This document shows, piece by piece, positions 48,964 to 61,929 of a DNA stretch of 64,000 nt (position 1 is its first letter; each line of letters opens with the position of its first letter). The translations under genes and the position numbers were made by a program. Origin of the DNA: Diplosphaera chodatii (Eukaryota > Chlorophyta > Trebouxiophyceae > Prasiolales > Stichococcaceae). The notes beneath the pieces are model-generated. The model was not told where the DNA came from. It ran no database searches and saw only the letters and a program-made list of their open reading frames with translations. The DNA lies in NCBI GenBank assembly GCA_032358165.1, contig JAALGY010000023.1:1240001-1304000 (forward strand). Reading direction: 5' to 3'.

Positions 48964-50680
48964 ATGGTGTGCATACGGGAGGCCACCATGCCGGACCTCC
49001 TGGCAATGCAAAAGTGCAACCTGCTGTGCCTGCCGGAGAACTACCAACTCAAGGTGTGCCTGTACGCGTGTGTCTGCTGTAAAGATGCTTTCAGTGACAA
49101 ATGATCGCCAGGTCCACAGATCCAGGACACGGAAGCATTCCATGCCGCGCATTTCCGCAGCATGCTCTCCAAACTGCGCCATACAAAAAGCTGTGCTGCT
49201 GTCGCAGTACTACTTCTATCACATCCTGTCGTGGCCCCAGCTGCTGTACGTCGCTGAGGATTACAACGGCAAGATCGTCGGCTATGTCCTGGCCAAGATG
49301 TGCGTATAACCAGCATGCTGATGTGTCAACATGACGCAAGCTGCTCTCGCTCAAGAGAGGCCTTCCCGGATTCCGACAGGAATTTCTGAGGTGATGCAGC
49401 TGTGACACACACTCTCGACGCTCTGCAACAACTCACGCCCAACGCAGGGAAGAGGAGGCGGCAGAGGTGCACGGGCACATCACGTCGCTTGCGGTTGCAC
49501 GCACGCACCGCAAGCTCGGCATCGCCACTCGCCTCATGGAGGCCTCACGTGAGTTGCGTGCATCCCGTGTGCAACATGAGCGTCTTGAGCCCGCAGAAGG
49601 CTGCATGACAGTGCGGTGCACATGGTCGAATCCGTCATCAGCTGTGATCAAGTGTTCATGGCTGTCTCCCGCTGCAGACAAGGCGATGCAGGACGTGTTC
49701 GGTGCCAAATACGTGTCCCTGCACGTGCGAGTGACCAACCAGGGGGCGCACCATCTGTACACCCGGTCCTTGGGCTACCAGTGCGCTGTGCATTGTGTGG
49801 TGTGCTGGTATTGCCACATGCCCCCCCGCCCAGGCCAACATTTCATGCCCATATGGTTGCGCCACCCGGCGCATCTGCTCGCCTTGAAGCTTTCATTTTG
49901 TATCGTTGTACCGAGTTAGATGCCCTGCTGCACAGGGTGAATGATGTGGAGGCAAAGTATTATGCGGATGGAGAGGACGCTTTTGACATGCGCAAGCGTC
50001 TCACCCCCAAAGCGCCACCCAGCAGCCAGGCAGACCAGCAGAAGCAGAATCAGCAGTCGCAGGCGCGCTGTTGCAGCTGACTGCAGCAAATCAGTCGATG
50101 CTGCGATAAAGAGCGATGCAAGCCAGGCGCCTTCTGCTGGGTGGCAGCCCTCCCATTGCAGCTGCTGTGTGTCGAGCTGTGCTATCCCAGAGGGTTGGTC
50201 GGTGATGTGTGCAGGCGAGCAGCAGTGGTGGGCTGGGGGCGCTGCAGCGACGGCTGGCGGAGAAAAAGGCAGCCAGGGACCCCAGCCAGGTGCGATCCAT
50301 GCTGACGGCTGCCAGCTGTCAATACCGAGACACCGTAGCCCATAGCATATCTTGGTTGTGTGAGACAACTAGCAAGCGCTGCCCGTGGGCTGGTGAGCAG
50401 TTGTGTCGTCTGCTCATCGCAGTCTCCAGCCGCAGCCACGCCGGATGCATCAGCAGGGGCAGCCGCTTCTGGGGCAGAGAGCCAAGAGCAGCCACAGCCA
50501 GCAGCTTCCGCGATTCCAGTGGCATCAGAGCCTTCTGCGGACGATAAGCGCACCAGCGAACCGGACACAGCTGACACGCCCGGCTCGCCGCCGGGTGAAG
50601 CGAAGCAGAATGGCGGCGGTGGTAACAGCAGCCACAAGAAGTCGGGCAAAGGGAAGAAGGGCAAGGGCAAGCACAAATAG
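48964..50680 (+). CDS. NAA10: N-alpha-acetyltransferase 10 (NatA catalytic subunit)
   Basis: Exon 1 (48964-49053) reads [19 protein letters not shown] and CLPENYQLK. It splices to [18 protein letters not shown], then to [30 protein letters not shown] (quoted in pieces: [18 protein letters not shown]). That piece carries the acetyl-CoA motif RKLGIA. The following exons give [36 protein letters not shown] and FDMRKRLT. This is the full GNAT fold of ARD1/NAA10, which acetylates protein N termini (Ser, Ala, Thr, Gly) co-translationally with NAA15 on ribosomes. The last exons add a low-complexity tail of about 150 residues, rich in Ala, Ser, Pro and Glu and ending in a Lys/Gly run ([14 protein letters not shown]) at stop 50678-50680. 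The intron before [18 protein letters not shown] appears to use a GC donor (CAG|gcgcgc). Confidence 0.95.
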
Positions 50681-51057
50681 GGGTACAGCCCAGTACCATA
50701 CATATATCTCATGAGAGCGGTTTACACATGAAGCCTGGTCTGACGAAATCAACGCAACCTGGTCACGAACGTGGTTCATTGCCACTCAAAGCAGTTGACA
50801 ATCAACGTCAATCACAGCTGTCAAGGCAATCAGTGCTGCAGCTTGAGACTCCTCGCGGAATGACCAGCATGCCTAATTGCTCATTGTTGGCTCAGGCAAT
50901 GAAACGACTGTCACAAAGTCAAATCCCGATAGCACTGCGGCAGTATCAGGACAGTTGAATTAACGAACTCTACGAATCTGCCTGCCTCCGATGCTATCAA
51001 CTTGCCTTTCCCACACTCTGCACTCCGGGTCAGGGCGGCAATGCTGCTGCCGCATAC
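50681..51057. other. Convergent intergenic region
   Basis: About 380 AT-richer bases between the NAA10 stop (+) and the stop of the large minus-strand gene. These are 3' UTRs. No other feature was recognised. Confidence 0.5.
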
Positions 51058-54000
51058 TCAGTAGGGGTTGAAGGCCATGTTGGTGCCGGAGGTGTTGGCG
51101 GCCAGCAGCATGTGCGCCTTGTTGGAGTGGAAGGGCCGCTCCATATCCTGCTCCCGCAGTGGCACGCTGCCCTGCACACCGCAGGCATGGGGCACAGCGT
51201 CAGCCTCAGAGCGCCTCACATGGCAAGCTGTAACCTCTATGCCAGGTGGTGCGGGATCCCCAGCATGTGAGCGAGGCAGTCGCGACCATCATCCCAGCGC
51301 TGCATGTTCATACGGGCAGCTGTGGCAGGCTACACAGATGGCCTGACTCCTGCCACTGCGCACCTGCATGCTGGCGCCCGACTTGGGGCCGGCGCCAATG
51401 GCGTCCCGGAAGAACTGGTCCACGTGGTCCAGCATCATGGCCGCATTCTGGCGGCTGCGCCACGCGTTCTGCAGCAGCAACAGCACAGCACGTGAAGACG
51501 CACGACGGCACCTCAACCAGCTGCCAAAGTAGTGAGGCACCCCTGATCCCGGCATGTGGTGGCCACCACGCGTGTGAGCACCATGTGCACATGCAGCATG
51601 TCACCACTGGTCCTTCAGAGCTCAGCACACCTTGCTGTCAAAGGACTCCTGGAGGCCCTCCAGGTACTCGAAGATCTCCTTGGCAGTCAGCTCCCACAGG
51701 GCTGCATGCAGCACATCCTCAGCACTCAGCGCCAAGAACAACGACCTCATTCCTTGGCACATGCGCCACAGCATCCAGTGCTCATGCACAAGCATGACAG
51801 TCATGCGAGGTGCAAGAAAGGCAGCAACAGATGGGGCAGCACCCCGGGTGAGCGCGACCAGCACGCGGCCGTCGACGGCGACGGCCAGCTCCGCCACCGT
51901 GTCCTTCAGCACCTTCAGCAGCGGCGACACCTGCAAAGGCAGGTTGCGCATTATACTGTCGCACATTAAGTTGATTTGGATGCGTACTCCTACAACGCTT
52001 CTTGCCCTTGCTGCACGTTGAAGTTGAGAACTTTCAAAGACACAGGGGTCCAAGTGCACAGATCCGATCAATTTCCACAGCCATCGGGCGTGCGGCGCGC
52101 ACGTGCTGCTGGGAGTTGAGCTTGGGGTCGGCGGGCTGGTGGAGGCGCTGCCAGTAGGGCTGCCGGCTGTCCAGCACCGGGCCGATGGCCTCCCACAGCT
52201 GGTCCAGGATGGCGGCAGGCGCGGTGGCGGGGGTTGCGAAGGCCGCCGTCGCCAGCCGCTGCGCCGCCAGCTTGATGCCCACCGCATACTGGCTGCGCAG
52301 CTCGCCCACCACCTGCGCACATGGTGATGTCACTGTGTAGCGCATTCAATTGGTGCATGTGAGTCTGGCCGTGTTTGCCGCTGATGGCCTGCTGGCTGCT
52401 GGGTTGCCAGCCTAGACTGGTCATCGCTAGATGCCTTCCGTCAATGAGCGCTGATGGCAGTCAGTTGTGAGAGCCCAGGCGATTCAGCATATCATCAAGG
52501 TTGGCAAAGGGGACGTAAGACGCAAATGCTCTTGCACAGCCTGTGGCTGCAGGATGGACATGAGAGTACTGCAGCGTGGCACATGGTCCCGCACCTGCAG
52601 GAAGTGCTGGCCCAGCTCGGGGTCGCCGTAGTCCCCGATACCGTGGAGCTCCTCCCCGGCATCCGGCTGCCCGTTGTCGCTGCCTGCAACAGCCAGCCCC
52701 AGCACCGGCAGTCAGCCTCGGAGCACTGCACCCTGCACTGCTTCCTGCCTCTTGTCCTGTTGTCACATTTGCAGCGCTGCATCCCCAAGCCGCTGCACAG
52801 TTTTAAGTGCACCAAGTGCACCACTTCAGCACGAAGCTGTTGTGCGACTGTCCAAGCACTCGGCCAATCCTGTGCACCGTCGCTGCACACAATGGTGTCG
52901 AAAGCCGCACCCTCGCGGGAGTTGGGGCGGGAAGAAGCGCGGCGGCGCTCCTGGCGGCCGGCCTGGCACCACCCCGCCAGCGTCGCCTCCATCGCCGGCG
53001 CCGCGCTCAGCAGCTGCCGCATCGAGTTGAGCAGCAGCGCCTCATGTGGGGCCACGCCCGCCTGCGCCCCATACATGCCGGCAGCACTCACATCCCAGCG
53101 TTCGAAAAGCAACCACACCACATGCATGGCCGCAGGGTGCAGTTCATGGCGCACTGAGGTTCGGTGCCAAAGTATTTGGAGCTCAATCAAACAGGGGCTG
53201 GTAGTCGTGCACATGCAAGTTGGCTCACATGCACCACTGAGGAGCTGTCGCCGCCGGGGTCGCGCCACTGCCATGGCATCCGCTTGCTGGGCGACTTGTT
53301 GACCGGCTCGGGCACCGGAGCGGGCAGCGGCGGCGGCGGCAGCTGCTTCTTCCGGCCGAACAGCTTGCGTGGCGACTCGCGCACATCCGGCACCAGGGGC
53401 GCCGGCGGCGCCGGCGGCTTCGTCTGCAACGATGACACAAGAACATGAGGGTATCTCAGACGATTTTGACACTGATCAGTTGCCTGCTGCAAGTGCAACA
53501 TCACCAGCACAGCACAGCAGCACACCAGGCAACATTGCAGGCGGCCTTAACAGCACAGCAAATGCAGCATGCCCATACTGATCAAGTCGTATGCACATGG
53601 TAGTGTGACAAGGGATCCTCTCCTTGGAGGCATGTGTGAACAGCTGCAAGAACTTTGTGCTCAAACATCAGGGAGCACATGTGGCCATGCGTGCGGGTGG
53701 TCACCTGCACCAGGCCGCACTGGCGGGAGGTGGCGGAGACGGTGTCACGCAGAGCGGCGCAGATGCCGTACTCCAGGGAGGGGCCAAACTGCGGCCAGTA
53801 GGTCAGGATGCGCTGGTACTGGGCCAGCTCCGCCTCCAGCTTGCCCAGCATCGCCGGCACCAGCGGCAGCACCGCCGGCACTGCGGCAGAGCACACACCG
53901 CGGGGTGGGGCCTCCGCACACTCACCATAGCAATCTCTGAGAGGCAAACTGCTTGCACGCAGGCAAAACGATGCACATGTTCCTGCGGCGGGATATAGCA

Positions 54001-57000
54001 TCAGCGAACAGGGTAATCTGTGGTGTGGATCAGCAGGAAGGCGCGGGGGCGCACTTCCTCGCTTGCGGGGGGAGGTGTTGCCGGCGGCGGGCGAGCCCTC
54101 GGGGCCCTCCTGCTCCAGCTGCAGGCACATCTTGCACAGCGCCTCCTGCGCCCCGCGAGACCCAGGTGAGCACAACTGTGGGTGCTGCCTGGCTCTGTGA
54201 TGACAGCCACAGTGGCGCGGCAAGTGGCACCATGCGTGCAGCGGAATGGTGTTGTCACCTGGGAGGTGTCGATCCAGTGCTCGATGTGCGGCGAGAAGAT
54301 GGCTGGGCCGTCCAGGTGGCCGCGCACCCCGGGCGGCGGCGATGCACCCGTCGTCGCCACATAGTCCTGTCAGTTGGCGTGCAGTGAGAGGTTGAGTTGC
54401 AAAGGCAGAACAAAGTGCGATCGATCGCTAGTACCTCACAAGAGTTGTGTCTCAGATATCTGCAAGGAGGCTGCACGTGCATCCAGGTGCGAGGGCACAC
54501 CTGCAGGTGGCCCACGGCCAGTAGCAGGTCCACGGCCGCGTTGCTGGGCTTGAGTGGCGGCGACTCCTTCAGCACCTCCAAGATCTTGGTGATCAGCTCC
54601 TGCACCGCCACAGCAAGACACACGTCAGAGCCGAATGCAGCCATCAGCAAGCATGAGCGCAATGCGAGACGCATGCGTGCAAAAGCCATCATCCGGGGAT
54701 GGTCCTTGACTTGCATCCACACATGTGGCAGCGAACTTTGGCCTGCAGCAACGATCACAGCTACAGGCGTGGCGCACGTGGCAGTACTCTGGTGCGGTCA
54801 CGATGGGCAGGTCCACGGCCGGTGGGTACACCCCTGTCTCTGCGATCAGCCTGTCGTTCTCCAGCTCTGCGCGGATGGACTCGCACAGTGCCTGCGGACC
54901 ACACATGTGGGTGCGTCACCACACCGGTGAGGTTGCTCTTCCAACATGGCTCAATTGACGCATGTGTGCGCAGGCCCTTTCAGGTCGGTGCACTATAGAG
55001 GGGGCTGACCTCCAGGCGGCGGTAGGTGAGCTCGTCACCAGTGAGCTTGCCGCTCTCTTCAACGGACGCCAGCTTGGTGCTGCTTGTGTTCTCACCTGTG
55101 TAGCCTGCAGCAAAGCAGGAAAATGCGGGTCGCACGGCAGCGTGTCAACCTGCGGCTGCAGAGATGCGACTCTACTCTGAGGTAACCCTCATCGAGGGTC
55201 AGTGGGTGTATGCAACTCTGGAACTTAGCAGATCACCACACTGCAACCACACTGCTCAGGCGCACTTTTCTCAGTGATGCGCTTGACGCAGTTGCGGTAC
55301 AGGCGATGGTAGCGGCGCTGCGCAGCAATGCGCAGCCGGTCGCGGAGCCACACCGTGTCGCGCAACAGCCCCTCCTCCTTCAGGATGCCTGCAAGTGCCC
55401 AGCACCCGGCGGTCAGAGCGCCAAGCTGCGGCTGCATGTCAAGCATCGGGGAATGCTCCCTGATCACGAGATTGCCAGAAGTGCATGAGGGAAGTGGTCA
55501 GAGCACAGCTGCAGACCCAGGCAGTGGGCTGGCTTGCACACCAAAGAGACGGACGGCGGGGGCGATGGCGGGGGCGGGGCTCTCGGGGCCGGACGCGCCG
55601 CCGGACAGGATGCCGCACGCCTCCTTCTCCGACAGGGAGTGGTACCCCTCGAAGGTCTGCGCCAGCAGCGCCTCGCACGCCGCCGTCACCTCGTTCAGGA
55701 TGGCCACCTCCTGTTGTCATGAGCATGCAGTGTTGGCTACAGGGTGTGGCACAGAGGTGGCTGACAAAGACCATGCTGTGGGGAGTTACTTTGCAGGAAA
55801 TATGCAGTCAGGTCACGACTGCAGCGCTGGCCAGCAGGCACAGTCTCGAAGCAGCGCCAGAGTCAGGGCACGGACCTCCTTCAGCAGGCTGGCCTGGGCG
55901 CGCTTCAGCGGCCGCAGCTCCTGAGCCAGCATCGCCAGGCAGTCTGCGGTGGGCGTGAGGTTGGCCGGCAGCGCCGTCCACTTCAGGTACGACAGCGCCG
56001 CGAAGGTCGGCCGCACGCCGTAGTGCGCCGCCACCTGGAGGAATTACCACAGGATCCAACTCGTCGGCAGTACTGGCGTCATCGCAGTTCTGCACAGTTG
56101 ACTCCTGTGTCCTGACGTCAGGATCGGAAAGCAAGTTTCCGAGGAAGTGTTGCGCACCTCGCGCAGCAGCCAGCGCCAGGAGCCGATCAGGGCGAGGGTG
56201 CGCGCGCCGCAGCGCTGCTCCGTGAGGGCAGTCTGCAGCACCGTCTCATACACCTGCGGACGGGTGCCAGGGCAGAACTTGCAGTCGCCTTGCAATCTTT
56301 GGTGGGACTGGGCATGCAAGCAGGACACATGCTGCCATGCTACAGCATGCCCTGCGCAGCGGACAGCTTGCATGTAGCTGGTGTTGCACAGTTTGCAGGA
56401 TGCTCACACAATCCCAGCAGCCTGCATTGTCCTGCACACCTGCCAGGTGGTGACATTCACAGGCACAGAGGGGTTCTTGATGATCAGGCCGAGTGGGCGC
56501 GGCGCCGCCATCGAGCGCTGCTGCAGTGTCGTGGACAGGCTGACGTGGCCCACGCTGCAGGATTTTGAATGAAAGTGGCTTAGCTGTCAGCGGAGCGTAC
56601 AGATTTCCCCACTGCCGACCAGCTGCGCTGGGCCAGAGAGGGCTGCATGCCGGTCATAGGTTGGCAAATATGCGACAGGTTGCACAGTGCTGAACGGCAG
56701 GTCACTTGCCTGCTGCCATCCTTGTCGAGGACTTCCACACTTGGCACGGCTCCGCCTGTCAGGGCCTCCTTGGGCTTGGAGCGCCACAGCCCCTGCTTGC
56801 CCTTGCCCGCGGCCGCCTGGGTGTTGCGCAGCTCCGTCACCTGCGGGCCAGCCCTCGCACTCACTTCCGCGGCGTGCATGGATGGGGAGGCCTGTCGTGC
56901 GGCGGTGTCTCATGCTGTCATCTGCTGCAGGGGGTGGCACGTCAGACAGGCACCGTTTCCATGAGCAGCCGCACCTGCCACAGGTGGGCAATGGGCATAT

Positions 57001-58581
57001 TTCCAGCGGCAACGAGCCCCTGCTCGTTGTGCACCTCCACCTGTGCGAGGCACATACGGCATGTCAGGAGCAGGTGACCATATGCGCTGTGGTGACAGTG
57101 CTGCTGGCCGCCATGCAGAGCGTTTGCGAGAACAGCAGCAGCCCACACACCTGCAACACAGCGCCGCGCTCAGCGGCCACCATGCCGACAGCATCGCTCA
57201 TGTCGCAGTCCGCAAGGGAGGTCCACACCCCCCGGTCCTCTGCGGCACCAAGTGTCGATCGGCCTTGAGCATATAGTACAGACGGAGAGGCAACGCCGGT
57301 GTTGTTGTATGCATCCGGGCAGATGCATGCTCTGCAATGGTCGGCACAGCCATGGTCACACCAAGCAGTGGCAGTGTCCACCCACCGGGTTGCGACGAGG
57401 CGTGCAGGGAGACGTACACACGGTCGGGTTTGCCCAGCTCCAGGCCCGAGAACCCTCCAACGGTCGTCCGCAGCTGTGTCACGGCCTCTTCCACCGGCGG
57501 CGTGTACAGCTGCTTCACCTCGGCCCTGTTTGGACGTCCACGCATGGCGTTCAGTCGGTGATCACAGGCCCGACAAGCAGAGAGGACCCCGCATGCAAGA
57601 CTGCTTCCAAGGTTCTTCAGGCTGACTCCTGCCAGGCTAGGTATATAGGCTACAAATATCAATTGCGCGGTGTCATGCAAAGCGGAAGGTTGAGGCCGGC
57701 TCACCAGGACAGCAGGCCACCGCCGGCGGCAGGGCTTGCGGCTCCTGCTGTGCTCGGAGCCAGCAGCAGCGGCTGCGTGCCGAAGGCCTTCTTGAGGCTG
57801 GCGCAGCTGTCCTGTAGGAACTCCACAGCTTCGGGCGCCCCCTCGATGGTCGCCTTGATGCACACTTGCAGGCATGCCTGCATTGCACGGACAGCAAAAA
57901 CGTCAGTGCCACGACACGCGCAACAGCAGCAGGCATGTACAGACCTTGCAGATACCATATACTTACATGGACGGGATGCAGGGTAGATACTTCACTTAAT
58001 CAGCTTGGCGGCACAGTCAAATCACCTCATAGGCCAGGAGCCGTGGCCATGCCTCGTCGCGCGGCATGGTCAGCACATTGGGCTCCTCCTTCTTGGCGGG
58101 TGCAGCGCCGAGCTTTGCCCCAGCGCCCAGTGCTGCGGGCCGTGGCAGGAATGGTACCTGCGGCGTCGTGCCATCGCCAACTGCTGACGGTGCCTTCGGT
58201 GTATTGTCTGCGGCGTCAGTGCGCCGTGGCTGTTTGGACGCGTCGACCGAGATCTTGATGGTCGCCTCCGCTTTCGCTGACTTCCTGGGGGACGTCGCTG
58301 CGCCCATGAGTGGCTTGCCGCCAACGCCGCCCTCCGGTATCTGCAAGTCAGCAAGCCAGTGAGTGCTGGGTCCCAATCATGAAGCAGACAGTAGCGTGGG
58401 ACCTTGTTGTATGACCACGAGAGACGCAGCGCACGGTTTGTTGATTGGCAACATCTCCAACGTGCATGTCACTCTGTATCGATCGCACCTGATCCAGCGG
58501 GAGCGCAGATCCCGGGTTCAGCCTGACGCTTGACAAAAGAGACTCCCTTGCAGCCACGGTGGGCATGACAACCTCCGCCAT
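51058..58581 (-). CDS. Large protein resembling C2/MUN-domain (Munc13-like) trafficking proteins
   Basis: At least 20 exons form one series on the minus strand. The first supported exon holds an ATG (58579-58581, MAEVVMPTVAARESLL), though an acceptor just upstream means an earlier exon may exist. Next come a Ser/Lys-rich segment (TSPRKSAKAEATIKISVD) and helical blocks (AWPRLLAYEACLQVCIKATI). A beta-rich stretch follows (DRVYVSLHAS, AAERGAVLQVEVHNEQGL, VEVLDKDGSRQVGHVSLS) that looks like a C2 domain. Long helical exons come after it (SWRWLLREV, DRLRIAAQRRYHRLYRN, SIRAELENDRLIAETGVY, ELITKILEVLKESPP). The C-terminal part (SPLLKVLKDTVAEL, VLHAALWELTAKEIFEYLEG, RQNAAMMLDHVDQFFRDAIG) resembles the MHD2/MUN module. 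The end is NTSGTNMAFNPY at stop 51058-51060. Such proteins act in vesicle priming or exocyst-linked traffic. The gene is certain; the family is a pattern-based guess. Confidence 0.6.
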
Positions 58582-59867
58582 CTCCACCTGCACGGGTCGC
58601 TGAAAACCTCAACATGCGAGACCGACAGCTACGCCAACCCCAACTGATCTGGCACTATAGATGTTGCCATGTGCACATCTGCATGCACAATCCTTCAGAA
58701 GGTGCAAAGGGTCCTACGTGAGGCCCAGCGCTCCTTGGGTCGCTTTGTCACGCTCCGCGAGTGGCGGTTGGCAGCCCCGTCGGCAGCAAAGACTCGAGCC
58801 GGCAGGGTGATGAACTGAAGCACGGCAAGCGAGTGTCCACCCTACGAACTGGTCAAGCGTGTATCGCACGCTGGTATGCACAAACTGTACTTGTGTGAGC
58901 GCACAGCCCCGAAGGCGGTGTTGAGCTGTCACATTAGAAATCAGTTTGGCGCTGGCTGGCTGGCGGGAACGGTCGCCTTTCCCCGCTGAAAGGCATGTGG
59001 CACCTCGCCCATTGGACACCCCCCCGTGGCCCCGTCTGCACCAAAGGTGATCGCGCTTCAGCACACCATGCTACATGCTTCACACCGCTGAGGGTCCTGT
59101 GTACACGTTGGTCACAGTGAGAAGCGTCCCGGCGGTGTGAGCGCTGCTGTGCGGCGCCAACCGCCCAGCTGTGTTCGTCATTTTCTGGAGAACAGTGTCG
59201 GGCGCGTGAGCGCCGGCAGCTGAGCGATGCCGTCGTTCTCCAGGACGCACAGCGGGCCAACCACACCGGTCAGCAAGGTCAGCCGATCCTCACGCCGGCA
59301 TCAACGATGGACTGGGTGACGCAAGTCATATAAGATGTCGTCAGGAACGCCCATCCCAACCGTGCATGAAGTGCTCGTGACGCAGAGCGCGGAACGTCCC
59401 GAACCGTGCGTCATGTTTGTGATGGCTGGTAACTAAAAAGCGGTATGATCCTTTCTCACGCGTTCCTCCTTCAAGCTGCCAAGGCGCATGCATGCATCTC
59501 ATGCATGCGGACCGCTCAGAGCAGCACAGCGCACACGCGGCAGTGTACGTGCCTGAAACCGGGTTTCTTTTGGTACCTGTCATTTCATCCGCCCTTCCCG
59601 GCCAGCAATTTGCTGATCACTGGTCAGCAGAAGGCGACCTTCGTCTGGAACGGCCTCGAGTCAGCCCCGCGGGGCGCTGCAACGCTTGCAGTCACATGAT
59701 TGATACATGTTAGAAGGCAATGTTGTCGATTGTATGCGTCGCGTGGTGTGCGGCGATACGGAGCCGCATGTCATGCCAGCCAGCCCCTGGTTGTTGTGAA
59801 CACCCCTTGCCTCGCATGCCCACGCATTCTTGCTTGCAGATGTCGCAGGCTGTTCTTGCTGTCGCAG
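58582..59867. other. Intergenic region, possibly with 5' exons of both neighbours
   Basis: About 1.3 kb between the large minus-strand gene and the first recognised EB1 exon. No recognisable protein is encoded. The first exon or exons of the EB1-like gene must lie here, because its first recognised exon starts at an acceptor (gtcgcag before 59868). An ATG at 59839 is in another frame. Confidence 0.45.
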
Positions 59868-61471
59868 GGCCCACAGCCAGCGGCGGTCAGTCCGGGCTCC
59901 GTCCCGAAGCGCGACTCCGGCTCCCGGCCGCAGACGCCAGCATCGTCCTACTCGGCGCACAGCTACTCCGCCTTCTCCAGGAGTCCCAGCACCAAGCTGC
60001 CGCCCATCCATCTGTCCACCGTCGGTCGCCGCGAGCTGCTGCTGTGGATCAACGACGTGCTGGACCTGGAGCTCGCCGACATCTCGCAGGTGCCATGACA
60101 TGCTGCGGACCTGCTCTGCCGTGCATACCTCCCCATCAATTGCTGCGATTGGTATCATGGCATTGCCGACTTCAGATCCAGAGGGTACAAGCATGACTGC
60201 CCGCAGGCAAATAACGGCGCTGTGGCGTGCCAGCTGCTGGACCGGCTGAACCCGCTGTCTCCAGATGTTGTTAACATGCGCAAGGTGGATTACAATGCGG
60301 CATCGGTATACAACACGGAGAAGAACTGGCGCATCCTGCAGCTGGCGTTTGTGGAGCTGGAGATCGACTGGGTGAGACGTCGTAGAGCAGACTCATGGAC
60401 TAAGTTGGGTGTCAGTGCCATGGGTCTGCAAGCTCAGTGGTGGAGCCTGACCAGCTGCACTGTGTTTGCAGAACGTGGACGTCGTACGCTGCCAGCAAGG
60501 CCATCAGATAGACCTGCTGCTGCTGTTCCGCCTCTTCAAGCAGCGCTTTGACACATGGGAGGTGAGGGGATTGGCCGCATGCTGCACTCAGGGTCATGCA
60601 GTCATGCACAGGGCAGATGCGCAGATCTGCACGTGTCAATGCCCAACTGACTTTTTTCACTACAGGCGGAGCTGGCAGCAGTCGGGGAGCAGATGCCGCC
60701 GTATGACGCCAAGGTGCGGTTGGCTGGCGACGAGCACAATGTGGTCACCTCTACTTGGGCTGAGCCTGAAACCAAGCCTTGACACAGACTGAGCTGGCTT
60801 GGACTTGGAGTTTTTCGGTAATGTGGCAGCTGTTTCATTTCGTTATATCGTTGGGTAAGATGTTTATGGTGATGGGCTGCCAGGCACGGCGGGCGGTGTC
60901 CAAGAGCGGCGAGATCCGGGACCCGCTGGCACGCTCCCCCTCGCGGCAGCGGTCGCCGCAGCAGCCGCAGAGCATGCAGGCCGGCCGCAAGCGCATGGGT
61001 GAGGCGTCACAGCCGCCCGCTTTTCCAGCAGCCCTCAAGCTGCAGCGCATGATGCTGCTGACTCAGTGTGTGCATCAGCCTTGCATGACAACTCTGTGCC
61101 GTGTCCCAGGCGATGATGACAGCGCAAAGGAGTTCAACTCCAAGTTGCCCTGCGCTTTGGTGAGCCATGGCACCGACATGGGCGACGGCTTCAAGGTGAT
61201 CAGCAGCTCTGGATTGGCCCCAGACTCTCCTCAGCTCAGTCAAGCAGTGGATGCGGCATTGACCGGTGGGCTGGTGCATGCCATCTGTGTCGTCGTCACC
61301 TCAATCGAGTGCCTCGCGCATATAGGGACAGAAGAAGGCATCATTGTGGGCGAAGCTGAAGCACATCATCAAGTCATAAGTGGAGGCCCTAGACAGGTCA
61401 GAAGTACGTCCTGCCTAGGGCTGCAAGATTATGTAGTGCGTGAAGTCCGGCATCTGAGTCTGATTACCTGA
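59868..61471 (+). CDS. EB1: EB1-type microtubule end-binding protein (CH domain), 5' end not found
   Basis: Exons: 59868-60089, 60207-60371, 60472-60561, 60666-60713, 60884-60997, and from 61110. A Ser/Pro-rich leader (KRDSGSRPQTPASSYS) precedes a calponin-homology domain of the EB type: VGRRELLLWINDVLDLELAD, GAVACQLLDRLNPLSPDV, VDYNAASVYNTEKNWRILQL, DLLLLFRLFKQRFDTWE. After the CH domain come PPYDAK and a basic, Ser/Pro-rich linker (SPSRQRSPQQPQSMQAGRKR) typical of microtubule-binding EB linkers. EB proteins track growing microtubule plus ends through this CH domain. I could not find the C-terminal EBH dimerisation domain. The last open frame (to stop 61469-61471) does not resemble it. The N-terminal exon is missing and the 3' end is uncertain; a donor at 61160 is an alternative. 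Confidence 0.7.
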
Positions 61472-61832
61472 GCTGCTGCGTCTGCCTGGCCTCTAGAAAT
61501 CTGTGCGTCACGTGAGCAGAGTCTGTGATGATTACATTGTGGTTTCGCCGCATCGACTGCCGTGTGTACGGCAATTTCACCACGTAGATCTGGAGCCTGC
61601 GTCATGACGTCAGCATTCTGGACGCACCGTGCTCGACCTTGTTGGTTTGGGAAAACAATCTTTTGTAAACGTCATTTTCTTGGGAACATGCGGCCCATGA
61701 GATGGACATGCAAGTGAAATATTCTCCTCTTTTTCTAACTATATTGTGCAGTCTTGCAGCGCAGCCACCATCTAGCGACGACGAAAATTTTATAACGCAC
61801 CCCGGGAGAGCAACATTTGCGTGCACTGCTTG

Positions 61833-61834
<2 letters not shown>
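61472..61834. other. Intergenic stretch after the EB1-like gene
   Basis: About 360 bases with no recognised gene. A TGTAA poly(A)-like signal is present near 61664, which could serve the EB1-like transcript if its last exon extends here. Confidence 0.4.

Positions 61835-61877
<43 letters not shown>
61835..61877. repeat. Tetranucleotide microsatellite (CTGG)n
   Basis: About ten uninterrupted copies of ctgg. On the minus strand it reads as a meaningless ASQP repeat. It sits at the left border of the repeat field that follows. Confidence 0.95.
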
Positions 61878-61878
<1 letters not shown>

Positions 61879-61929
61879 TTCAGATTTAGTTGAAGGGCAG
61901 TATCGGGGCGTCGTGCCTTTCGGTTTGAC

